Assembly: GCA_900769145.1 (NCBI GenBank) | Contig: CAAGFN010000225.1 | Span: forward strand, 1-22,921 | Length of the DNA stretch: 22,921 bases | Source: Rikenellaceae bacterium | Lineage (GTDB): Bacteria; Bacteroidota; Bacteroidia; Bacteroidales; UBA932 | Reading direction: 5' to 3' | Shown here: piece after piece, positions 14,830 to 22,309 of the stretch | How positions within the stretch are numbered: the stretch's first letter is position 1 | Layout of the letters: every line of letters begins with the position of its first letter | The notes under the pieces: generated by a model | Seen by the model: the letters and a program-made list of their open reading frames with translations, nothing else | What the model was told of the DNA's origin: nothing | Database searches by the model: none | Position numbers and translations under genes: made by a program

Positions 14830-15705
14830 ATGAGACATATTGAAGATTATATGAGATTTATAATGCCTTTGTCCATCTTCGGGCTGCTGGTTCTATCCTG
14901 CGACCTGGCTGGGGACAAGGATGAGGTCGAGGCAGGGTTTGCGGACCGGAAGGATGCGGTACAAGTCTCGTTGGGAGACAATTTCGAGGTGGATGAATTC
15001 ACCGGACTCCTCAGCGTGGATATCACCCTTTCAGGATTCAACAACCTGATGCTCAGGCCGGAGGCCGGATTGATGTCCTCTACGGATTTCGATTTCTATC
15101 AGTCATCCTTCACCTCCGTAAAGCCGGTGGACGGTACGGTCAATGCCTCTGTGAGCGTGACACCGGGCACTACAAACTGGATTATGGCCGTAGCTTCCAC
15201 GGCGGAAGGTTCCGTTTATTCGGACAAGGTGGCCGTCGAGGTTCCTGATGTGCCTTGGTACTACAAGTTTGCCGAAACCTATGTGGGGGATTACGTTTCC
15301 GCCGGTGACAACACGACATACAAGAACCATCAGGTCTATGTGACTGTCAGCGCAGATCACAAGTACGTGGCCCTGTATAATTTTGACCCTTATCTCGAGA
15401 ATGTGCTTCCGGGCTACAAGCCTTCCGACAGGACGACCAATTATGTGATGGGAGCCGTGGATACCAAGACCCAGACCATCAAGTTCTCGTCTGCGTCAAG
15501 TTTCTTCTCGCTGAACCATGATACATTCCAGTTCGCCCCGATTGCAAGTTTCGTGGGTGGAGTTATCAAAGTTGGCAACTCCTTTGAGATAGGAGTGAGT
15601 GATGACGGACAGACTCTTACTGTTCAGCAATATGGTATCTTCAATGTTGAGAAAAAGTATTTCGAGGAACTGTATAACAAGGACATTGTATTGACAGCTA
15701 ACTGA
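14830..15705 (+). CDS. Lipoprotein with FN3-like module, fourth gene of the operon
   Basis: A 291-residue predicted lipoprotein; the hydrophobic segment FIMPLSIFGLLVLSC ends in a lipobox with Cys24. The mature N-terminus DLAGDKDEVE is strongly acidic, as expected for surface export. One FN3-like module covers about 40-145 (ending TNWIMAVASTAEGSVYSDKV). A second beta-rich module begins at KFAETYVGDYVSAGDNTTYK and resembles in layout the C-terminal module of the first operon lipoprotein (Y/W-V/I-G-D-Y/W, then KYVALYNF). No catalytic residues are recognisable. An ATG at 14851 (residue 8) would give a shorter and more usual signal peptide. It lies 10 bases after the susD-like gene and 2 bases before the protease gene. 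It may be an accessory ligand-binding subunit of the SusCD complex. Confidence 0.85.
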   Translation: MRHIEDYMRFIMPLSIFGLLVLSCDLAGDKDEVEAGFADRKDAVQVSLGDNFEVDEFTGLLSVDITLSGFNNLMLRPEAGLMSSTDFDFYQSSFTSVKPVDGTVNASVSVTPGTTNWIMAVASTAEGSVYSDKVAVEVPDVPWYYKFAETYVGDYVSAGDNTTYKNHQVYVTVSADHKYVALYNFDPYLENVLPGYKPSDRTTNYVMGAVDTKTQTIKFSSASSFFSLNHDTFQFAPIASFVGGVIKVGNSFEIGVSDDGQTLTVQQYGIFNVEKKYFEELYNKDIVLTAN

Positions 15706-15707
15706 TT

Positions 15708-18383
15708 ATGAGGAAGATGAAAAGAAAAATCGCTATATGTTCCTTCCTGGCGCAGATGATTGCGCTGGCTTCCTGCCAGACTGAGCCGATGGAGGTCAAG
15801 GCCGGGCCGGAGGTTGAGGAAACAAATGCTGAATCCGATGCTTGTGTGCCGGGCGTGATGAGACTCCAGCTCACGGAAGACATTGCTGACAAACTAATCA
15901 AGTCCGCTTCCGCCAACGGCGGGATTGTGGATGTTTCCGATATCCCGGAGGAACTTGCCGCAATGAATGTGGAATCATTGAAACCTTGCTTCTACATTGG
16001 CGGAAGATATGAGAAGATGCAGAGAAAGCATGGCCTTCATCTCTGGTTCGAGGCAGGACTGGCTGAGAGTACTCCTGTCACGAAGGCTGTGTCCGCAGTG
16101 GGAAGGACTGCAGGCTGTGTAGTGAGCGCGGAACCTGTATATCGTGTCAAGGAGATGTCCGTGACGATGAATGACCCTTATTATGCCTCAAATCAGTGGC
16201 ATTACAACAATACCGGCCAGTTCGGTTTCCGAAAGGGCATTGACATGGGGCTCCAGAGAGCCTGGGACAAGTACGGGGCTTTCGGCAGCAGTGATGTGAT
16301 TGTCGCCGTCCTGGACAGCGGAGTGGACTTCGAGCATCCGGATTTGAAACCCAATGCATGGACCAATGAAGGTGAGATTCCGGGCAACGGCCGGGATGAT
16401 GACGGCAACGGTTATGTGGATGATATCCACGGGTTCAATTTCGTCACTGGCAATGGTACCATCCATCCTGTGGACCATGGAACCCACGTTGCAGGTACAG
16501 TGGCCGCCGCAAACAACAATGGAATAGGAGTCTGCGGAGTGGCCGGAGGAAGATATCCGGATATACCGGGTGTGAGGATTATGGGTGTCCAGATGATCGA
16601 CCCTTCCGTAAACCAGGGCGCGGATATGCTGAAGTCATTCCAGTATGCAGCCGAAAACGGGGCAGTGATTGCCCAGAACAGCTGGGGATATGACGAGTCC
16701 CAGCACGTGACAACATTGCCTCCAGCCGTCAAGAAAGGCATTGACTATTTCATCGAGGTAGCGGGATGCGACCCGGACGGGAACCAGATTGGCCCGATGA
16801 AGGGCGGCCTGGTCATATTTGCCGCCGGCAATGATGCCGTCACGATGGCCTTGCCTGCAGCATACGAGAAAGTGATTTCTGTCGCTGCCATCGGTCCTTA
16901 CGGCGCGGTCGCATATTATTCAAACTACGGTGACTGGGTGACAGTATGTGCTCCGGGCGGAGATATGACCTATCCTGACGGAGGAGTCTATTCCACAATG
17001 CCTGACGGGGCATACGGCGGATACCAGGGAACATCAATGGCCTGCCCGCACGTTTCCGGCATAGCAGCCCTGCTCCTTTCCGAGGCAGGCGGCCCGGATT
17101 ACACAAACAAGGACCTCTGGGATGCCGTTGTCAGATCAGTCGATGAAAGCATCTATGATTTCAATCCGGGATATATCGGAAAACTCGGAAAGGGAATGGT
17201 GAATGCTGAACTGGCTCTCTCTACACTCAACAGGGAAGCCCCCCAGCCTGTCACTGACTTCAACCTTTCCACATTGTCCAACTCGATAGTGTATGACCTC
17301 GCCGTTCCTTCAGATGACGGCGGTACGGCCAAGGCCGGTTATATCAATGTCTATTACAGCAGGGCCGAGTTCACTTCGGCGACATTGAACAGGGCGACAA
17401 AGGTCCAGTTCAGGGTTTCAGACCTGGAGGAATCTGCTCCGGGGCGGGTAAGCCTCGCTGTAAGGCATCTCGAATTCGAGACCGGGTACTATTGCGCCGT
17501 GACGGCTTCCGACTTTGCCAGAAACGAGTCCGAACTTTCATCTGTCCGGCACGTGATGACAGGCAAGAACAGCAATCCTGCTGTCCGCAGCCTTTCCGGA
17601 AACAATCTCACAGTCAGGTCTTGGGACAATCTCACCGTGCAGTTCGAGGCTACGGATCCCGATAACCATGACGTGACCATTTTCGTGGACAATCTCCAGC
17701 CGAGCATGTCTTTCTCCTATGACGATGCCACCTCTGTCGGCACTCTTGTCATACGTGGCGCAGAGGCTGCCGAGGGCAAGCATACGGTCACTGTCAATGT
17801 GGTTGACGAATACGGGGCTATGGGTTCATGTGAACTCAATTTCACAGTGCTGGAGAATACGGCCCCGGAACTCCTGATGGAAGTGCCTGCATTGGCCGTG
17901 AACGGACCTGGGGCCTCTTCGGAGATTGTCATAAGTGATTATTTCAGCGATGTTGATGCCGAGCCGCTCTTTGCCACCGTGGAAATGACGGACAGGAGCA
18001 TAGCCTCATTCTCATACTCTGGCGGCATTGCCAGATTCACGGGCAAGAAGACAGGAAGCACACGGGTTCTCCTCATTGTATCCGATGCCCGCGGCGCATC
18101 CGCAAGCTCGGAATTCTCCGTGACCGTCAGGGATGCATCTGCGCCGATGGACATCTATCCTAACCCTGCCACCGACTATGTCAATGTCAGGACCGGCGAG
18201 GACTGCCGCGCCAATGTGACGATTCATTCCGCATCCGGAGCCAGGATATGGTCGGCATCCGGAGTGGATATTTCTCTCAATTCTCCATTGACAGTCAGTC
18301 TGGCTGACATCGCTCCAGGTGTATATACATTGACCCTCGAAACCTCCAAGGGTACTTACAAATCCAAATTTTCCAAGAAATGA
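15708..18383 (+). CDS. Subtilisin-family (S8) serine protease with T9SS C-terminal sorting domain
   Basis: A predicted exported endopeptidase of 891 residues. The N-terminus has a signal sequence with a lipobox-like end, ALASC (Cys23). A propeptide-like region runs to about 150. The S8 catalytic domain (about 155-500) has all three catalytic motifs: Asp203 in VAVLDSGVDFEHPDL, His257 in DHGTHVAGTVAAANN, and Ser443 in GTSMACPHVSGIAALLL, plus the oxyanion Asn375 in FAAGN. An FN3-like module (about 515-620) and two Ig/cadherin-like modules (about 625-810) follow. The last 78 residues form a type A sorting domain of type IX secretion: MDIYPNPATDYVNV (814-827) and DIAPGVYTLTLETS with a basic end KSKFSKK. 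Its stop overlaps the PorV-like gene by 4 bases. The cleaved substrate is unknown. Confidence 0.95.
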   Translation: MRKMKRKIAICSFLAQMIALASCQTEPMEVKAGPEVEETNAESDACVPGVMRLQLTEDIADKLIKSASANGGIVDVSDIPEELAAMNVESLKPCFYIGGRYEKMQRKHGLHLWFEAGLAESTPVTKAVSAVGRTAGCVVSAEPVYRVKEMSVTMNDPYYASNQWHYNNTGQFGFRKGIDMGLQRAWDKYGAFGSSDVIVAVLDSGVDFEHPDLKPNAWTNEGEIPGNGRDDDGNGYVDDIHGFNFVTGNGTIHPVDHGTHVAGTVAAANNNGIGVCGVAGGRYPDIPGVRIMGVQMIDPSVNQGADMLKSFQYAAENGAVIAQNSWGYDESQHVTTLPPAVKKGIDYFIEVAGCDPDGNQIGPMKGGLVIFAAGNDAVTMALPAAYEKVISVAAIGPYGAVAYYSNYGDWVTVCAPGGDMTYPDGGVYSTMPDGAYGGYQGTSMACPHVSGIAALLLSEAGGPDYTNKDLWDAVVRSVDESIYDFNPGYIGKLGKGMVNAELALSTLNREAPQPVTDFNLSTLSNSIVYDLAVPSDDGGTAKAGYINVYYSRAEFTSATLNRATKVQFRVSDLEESAPGRVSLAVRHLEFETGYYCAVTASDFARNESELSSVRHVMTGKNSNPAVRSLSGNNLTVRSWDNLTVQFEATDPDNHDVTIFVDNLQPSMSFSYDDATSVGTLVIRGAEAAEGKHTVTVNVVDEYGAMGSCELNFTVLENTAPELLMEVPALAVNGPGASSEIVISDYFSDVDAEPLFATVEMTDRSIASFSYSGGIARFTGKKTGSTRVLLIVSDARGASASSEFSVTVRDASAPMDIYPNPATDYVNVRTGEDCRANVTIHSASGARIWSASGVDISLNSPLTVSLADIAPGVYTLTLETSKGTYKSKFSKK

Positions 18384-19297
18384 TGAAGACAAGATATATT
18401 CTGGCTTTTCTTCCTCTGCTGATGACAGTAGTGACGGCATCGGCAAAGGATACCGCCATGCCATTCCTTTCCATCTCACCTGACCCGGTGTCAATGGCTA
18501 TGGGAGGGACCTCGGCAAAGGGCGCATTCTCGCATTTCAGCTCGCTCGCTGAAACCGGACTCGGCGAAGACAGATTCTCCGCTGGGGTGTCCTACGGCTC
18601 TTTCCAGCCCGGGCTGGCCAACTCCGACATTGTATCTGCCGGCGTGGTTTACCGGATAGACAGGAGATTCGACCTGACACTCGGTTTCCTTGGAAACTTC
18701 GGGGAAAAATATGCGGTTTCGGATGAATACGGAGTCGCCATCGGTCAATTCAGGCCTTCCGATTACAGGGTCGGCGCCGGATTGTCCTGGAGAATCATTG
18801 ACAAGCTGTCCGCGGGTATTTCACTCAATTATGCGCAGACATCTCCATCACCATCCATCGGCGGGGACAAGAAAGTGCTCCGTACCGGATTTGCAGACAT
18901 TCAGGTCCGCTATCAGCCTCTGGAATGGCTTGGAGTAAGCCTGACCGGAAAGAATCTGGGAGTTCCGGTCGACTCATATTCGCTGCCTTATTATGCCCAG
19001 GCAGGTGTTGACGGAGCCTGGAATTTCGGGAAGCATTCGCTTGATGCCTCTGTTGAGGCCGGAATGTATTTCAGCCCTTCCGCATTCAATGCCGGTGCCG
19101 GTGTCCAGTACGGCTATGCTGACCATTATTTTGTCCGTGCCGGCGGTCATTATTGCGGCAAGGAGGCAGGCATCCCTTCATTCTTCTCGGCGGGTGCCGG
19201 TCTGCTTTTCGCCGGCTTCAGCCTTGACTTTTCATGGAACTGGGCTTCAGGCCCGATGAAGAATACTGTCAATGTAGGAATAGGATATAGATTTTAA
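18380..19297 (+). CDS. PorV/PorQ-like outer-membrane beta-barrel protein
   Basis: A 305-residue protein with a cleavable signal peptide (about 1-22, VVTASA) and a beta-barrel pattern of alternating aromatic and glycine-rich strands, ending in Phe (VNVGIGYRF). The mature N-terminus, PFLSISPDPVSMAMGGTSAK, closely follows the PorV/PorQ family start (FL-I-PD-...-MG). PorV of the type IX secretion system carries CTD proteins from the translocon to the attachment complex; PorQ is a related attachment-complex part. It is shorter than PorV itself (roughly 390 residues). Its start overlaps the stop of the protease gene (ATGA), so the two are translationally coupled. The second ATG at 18383 is also possible. 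A dedicated shuttle or surface anchor for the protease is a natural inference. Confidence 0.8.
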   Translation: MMKTRYILAFLPLLMTVVTASAKDTAMPFLSISPDPVSMAMGGTSAKGAFSHFSSLAETGLGEDRFSAGVSYGSFQPGLANSDIVSAGVVYRIDRRFDLTLGFLGNFGEKYAVSDEYGVAIGQFRPSDYRVGAGLSWRIIDKLSAGISLNYAQTSPSPSIGGDKKVLRTGFADIQVRYQPLEWLGVSLTGKNLGVPVDSYSLPYYAQAGVDGAWNFGKHSLDASVEAGMYFSPSAFNAGAGVQYGYADHYFVRAGGHYCGKEAGIPSFFSAGAGLLFAGFSLDFSWNWASGPMKNTVNVGIGYRF

Positions 19298-19309
19298 TTG
19301 AAACACAAT

Positions 19310-20776
19310 ATGACCAGAAAGTTTATCATATATGCCGCTGTCGCAGGATTGATTCTCACCGCTGCCGGATGTGACGGCAATGAGAATGAACCGGCTTCGG
19401 GGGCTCCGGATATCAGCCTTGACAATATCATTGTCGAGAGCAATTCGGTTTCGTTCGACATTACCTCAGGCAATTCCATCTATTCGGCTTATCTCGTGTC
19501 CCGTGCAGATGAACTCCCTGAAAATATGCCTGTGGAGAATATCCTGTTCAATGGCAAGGAGGTCGGACCTGACAAGCAGAGAGTGACCGTAAGCGGGCTG
19601 GACTGGGATCAGACCTATACGATACAGGTCGCCGCTATGAGTTATTCCGGCGAATATGCCAGCACCCAGGAGTCATTCTTCGTCAAACTCGACTGGAAGG
19701 ACCTCGGGAATCCGGCGAATACTTATATCGTGACATCCGGGGGATTCTACGGATTTGTGCCGGAGAAGGTTGACGGTACTCCGATTAAGATAGCTTCAGC
19801 AGATTGGGTTTGGGCTACTTCTGATGAAGCCTTCTCCAAAAAGCAGAACATCATTTCTGATGTCAACTATTCTTCCGGAGCCATAAAGTTCCGTACGACA
19901 GGAGAAGAGGGCAACGCCGTTATCTGCGGTTTCGATGCCGGCGGCAATGTGGTATGGACCTGGCTCATCTGGTGCACCGACCAGCCGAAAGATGTCAGGA
20001 TAACAGAGAAGAGTTATTTCCTCGACAGGGTTATAGGCGCAACCGGAGCAACCCAGGCTGAGGGACGGAAGGCCTGGAGCACAATACTTTACCAGTTCGG
20101 AAGGATTTCTCCGTTCTTCGGCGGATATGAGGACGAGTGGGGTGAGGCAGAGGTCTTCGCCGAGGCCAGGAAATATACGGTATTCAATAGTGCATACGAT
20201 TTCGCATGGACCCTTGACAAAGGCCAGGCTCCTTCAAGGGAAGATGCTGACAGCCATCCTACGACATTCTACACCGGTGTTGACAATAAGAAAGACGGCG
20301 TATGGTACTCAGGTACTTGGAGCTGGGATTTCCTGGGTTCCTGGTATGGTACAGTGAGGATGTGGGACGATTATGACCGTTACAAGACCAATGTGGACCC
20401 TTGTCCTGACGGCTATCGTGTACCGGCAGGCCCGGACTGGGGTACTACCGCAGATTTCGAGTCACGTCTTGAAAAGGTGGGTACTACCGATGATCCTATT
20501 GGATGGAACTACACTTTCAATGGGGAGAAGTCCTGGTTCCCTTGCGGGAACTCCGGCCGAATCTGCTATTCAGGCGAGCTTGCCAGGGGCTTCGGCGGAA
20601 TCACCTTCTTCTGGAACAGCACAATGTTCAATCTTGGAGATGCGGACTTCGGCAAGGCCGCCGATGCCTATCCTACCAGGTGGTCATTCGGCTTCGAGGG
20701 TATCGGATACGGTGTTGAGACTCCTGCCAACCCTGGATTCGGACTCGCTGTACGGTGCGTCAGGATTGACGAGTAG
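19310..20776 (+). CDS. Lipoprotein with FN3-like and FISUMP-type C-terminal domains
   Basis: A 488-residue lipoprotein; signal peptide ends LTAAGC (Cys21), followed by acidic DGNENEP, favouring surface exposure. An FN3-like module lies at about 33-126. A module of the Bacteroidetes 'A/N-C/T-YIV' type follows, with NTYIVTSGGFYGF and GNVVWTWLIWCTD. The C-terminal part carries Fibrobacter-succinogenes-major-paralogous (FISUMP) signatures: DPCPDGYRVPAGPDW (about 363-377), WFPCGNSGR (409-417) and the final GFGLAVRCVRIDE. Such domains occur in surface adhesins and binding proteins. The ATG at 19310 is chosen over the TTG at 19298. It is the last gene of the operon, 12 bases after the PorV-like gene; ligand binding or adhesion is inferred. 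Confidence 0.85.
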   Translation: MTRKFIIYAAVAGLILTAAGCDGNENEPASGAPDISLDNIIVESNSVSFDITSGNSIYSAYLVSRADELPENMPVENILFNGKEVGPDKQRVTVSGLDWDQTYTIQVAAMSYSGEYASTQESFFVKLDWKDLGNPANTYIVTSGGFYGFVPEKVDGTPIKIASADWVWATSDEAFSKKQNIISDVNYSSGAIKFRTTGEEGNAVICGFDAGGNVVWTWLIWCTDQPKDVRITEKSYFLDRVIGATGATQAEGRKAWSTILYQFGRISPFFGGYEDEWGEAEVFAEARKYTVFNSAYDFAWTLDKGQAPSREDADSHPTTFYTGVDNKKDGVWYSGTWSWDFLGSWYGTVRMWDDYDRYKTNVDPCPDGYRVPAGPDWGTTADFESRLEKVGTTDDPIGWNYTFNGEKSWFPCGNSGRICYSGELARGFGGITFFWNSTMFNLGDADFGKAADAYPTRWSFGFEGIGYGVETPANPGFGLAVRCVRIDE

Positions 20777-20787
20777 ATCTCTCCACT

Positions 20788-20867
20788 CGCTGCGCTCGGT
20801 CGAGATGACAGAAAATGACGCTTCGCACGGGCGGGATGACAGGAAATGGAACCCTGTCGGGATGACA
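20788..20867. repeat. Degenerate tandem repeat with 31-base period
   Basis: Units of 30 bases at 20788-20817 and 20819-20848 agree at 25 of 30 positions. Each begins CGCT-CGC and ends GATGACAG-AAATG. A partial third unit (CTGTCGGGATGACA) ends at 20867. The first half of the unit (CGCTTCGCTCGGGCGAG) appears again at 20877-20892 inside the terminator. From memory, similar sequence is dispersed in intergenic regions of Bacteroidales genomes; this cannot be tested here. Confidence 0.65.
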
Positions 20868-20870
20868 ATT

Positions 20871-20903
20871 AAAGCCGCTTCGCTCGGGCGAGGCGGCTTT
20901 TCT
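20871..20903. terminator. Bidirectional terminator between convergent genes
   Basis: A 13-base-pair stem, AAAGCCGCTTCGC (20871-20883) with GCGAGGCGGCTTT (20888-20900, one G-U pair), is closed by the loop TCGG. The plus strand continues TTCTTC after three T; the minus strand continues TTTAATTG. It lies between the last operon gene, ending at 20776, and the stop of the phoH-like gene at 20907, and can serve both. Confidence 0.8.
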
Positions 20904-20906
20904 TCA

Positions 20907-22289
20907 TTACAACAGTTTGGAGGCAATCTCCGAGAGTTCGCTTCTTTCGCCTTTGCGAAGGAATACATGCTCGAAGAGGCGCTGGCCTGCCATCTTCTCC
21001 CCGAGATGCGTGAGTCCGTTCGACCATTGGTCCAGATAAGGCTGGTCAATCTGGAAAATGTCACCGGTGAATACGATTTTGGTTCCTTCGCCCGCCCTGG
21101 TGATAATAGTCTTGATTTCGTGCGGGGTCAGGTTCTGGGCCTCGTCAATGATGAAGAAAGCCTTCCCGAGGCTCCTGCCCCTTATGTATGCGAGAGGAGT
21201 GATGAGGAGTTTCTCATTGTTCACGAGACTTTCAAGTTTCTGGTATTCCTTGCTGCTTGGCCTGTAAAGGGCCTTGATGACATTGAGATTGTCCATAAGA
21301 GGCTGGAGGAAAGGAGACATCTTGCTCTTCTGGTCTCCAGGCAGGAAGCCGATTTCCTGGTTGCCCAGAACTACCGTAGGCCGGGAAAGGATAATCTGCT
21401 CGTAGTCTCTCTCCTGCTCCAGTGCAGAGGCGAGGGCCAGGAGAGTCTTTCCTGTGCCGGCCCCTCCGGTAAGTGATACAAGCTGGATTTTCTTGTTCAG
21501 GCAGGCATCCAGGGCAAATTTCTGCTCCTCATTCCTCGGTTTGATTCCGTAGGCCTGTCTTGACTTTACCAGTACAATCCTGTCAGCATCCGTGTCATAG
21601 CGGCCGCATACAATCTCCTGGCTGTCCGGCCATTTGAACTTGTACAACTGGTTGGCCATAGGTTCCTTCCTGGATACGTTCTGCCAACCTATAGAGTTGT
21701 TCTGCCCATATTGGAGTTCCTGGAGCAGTTCGGCAGGCAGGTTGTCAATGGTCTGTACCGTTTTCTGCGAATCTTCCACGCGCACGTCCTCGACGCGGTC
21801 TGTCAGATAGTCCTGCGATACCATTCCGGCTGCCTTGGCCTTCATCCTGAGGTTTATGTCCTTGGTTACGAGGGCTGTGAACCTTCCAGGGTTGTTGTCC
21901 CTGACCCAGATGGCCGTGGAGAGTATCCTGTGGTCCTGGATGTCATCGTGGAAAAGGTCCTTCATGTCATCCGGGAATGGGTGGTTCGGCTCAATTTTGA
22001 TATTGCCCAGCCCGTTGCCGAGCGGGACGCCCGACTTTCCGAACATCTTGCCCTCCGTCAGTCTGTCAATGAGCCTCATGAAGCCCCTGGCATTGAAACT
22101 AAGGGCATCGTTGCCCTTCTTGAACTTGTCCAGCTCCTCGATTACGGCAATCGGGATGACAATGTCATTGTCCTGGAACTTCTTGATGGCCTTATAGTCG
22201 TGCAGGATGATGTTCGTGTCAAGAACGAAGATTTTCGGTTTGCCGGCTGACTTTCCGCCGGATGGTACGTTGGCGTATTTGGATGTCAT
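20907..22289 (-). CDS. phoH: PhoH-family ATPase with N-terminal PIN domain
   Basis: A 460-residue cytoplasmic protein joining a PIN-type ribonuclease domain to a PhoH ATPase domain, as in the YlaK/PhoH2 type; such proteins act in RNA unwinding and cleavage. PIN residues are Asp24 in FVLDTNIILHD, the EE pair at 51-52, and acidic residues in DDIQDHR and VTKDIN. The PhoH part has Walker A GGAGTGKT (275-282), Walker B FFIIDEAQ (378-385) and the following NLTPHEIKTIITRAG and VFTGDIFQID. The length is normal and the catalytic residues are intact. The ATG at 22289 is chosen over the TTG at 22313, which would nearly touch the upstream gene. It follows the PurL-like gene by 20 bases and is probably co-transcribed with it. 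Confidence 0.93.
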   Translation of the reverse strand: MTSKYANVPSGGKSAGKPKIFVLDTNIILHDYKAIKKFQDNDIVIPIAVIEELDKFKKGNDALSFNARGFMRLIDRLTEGKMFGKSGVPLGNGLGNIKIEPNHPFPDDMKDLFHDDIQDHRILSTAIWVRDNNPGRFTALVTKDINLRMKAKAAGMVSQDYLTDRVEDVRVEDSQKTVQTIDNLPAELLQELQYGQNNSIGWQNVSRKEPMANQLYKFKWPDSQEIVCGRYDTDADRIVLVKSRQAYGIKPRNEEQKFALDACLNKKIQLVSLTGGAGTGKTLLALASALEQERDYEQIILSRPTVVLGNQEIGFLPGDQKSKMSPFLQPLMDNLNVIKALYRPSSKEYQKLESLVNNEKLLITPLAYIRGRSLGKAFFIIDEAQNLTPHEIKTIITRAGEGTKIVFTGDIFQIDQPYLDQWSNGLTHLGEKMAGQRLFEHVFLRKGERSELSEIASKLL

Positions 22290-22309
22290 TGTTTTGTGGG
22301 AATTTGGAG

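Noticed and set aside
20373..21476. Plus-strand frame of 367 codons across the end of the FISUMP gene and the phoH gene
   Set aside because: It crosses the repeat and the terminator and is a shadow of two well-supported genes; its product shows no domain.
21711..22250. Plus-strand frame of 179 codons opposite phoH
   Set aside because: It is antisense to the PIN domain coding region, whose catalytic residues are clear.
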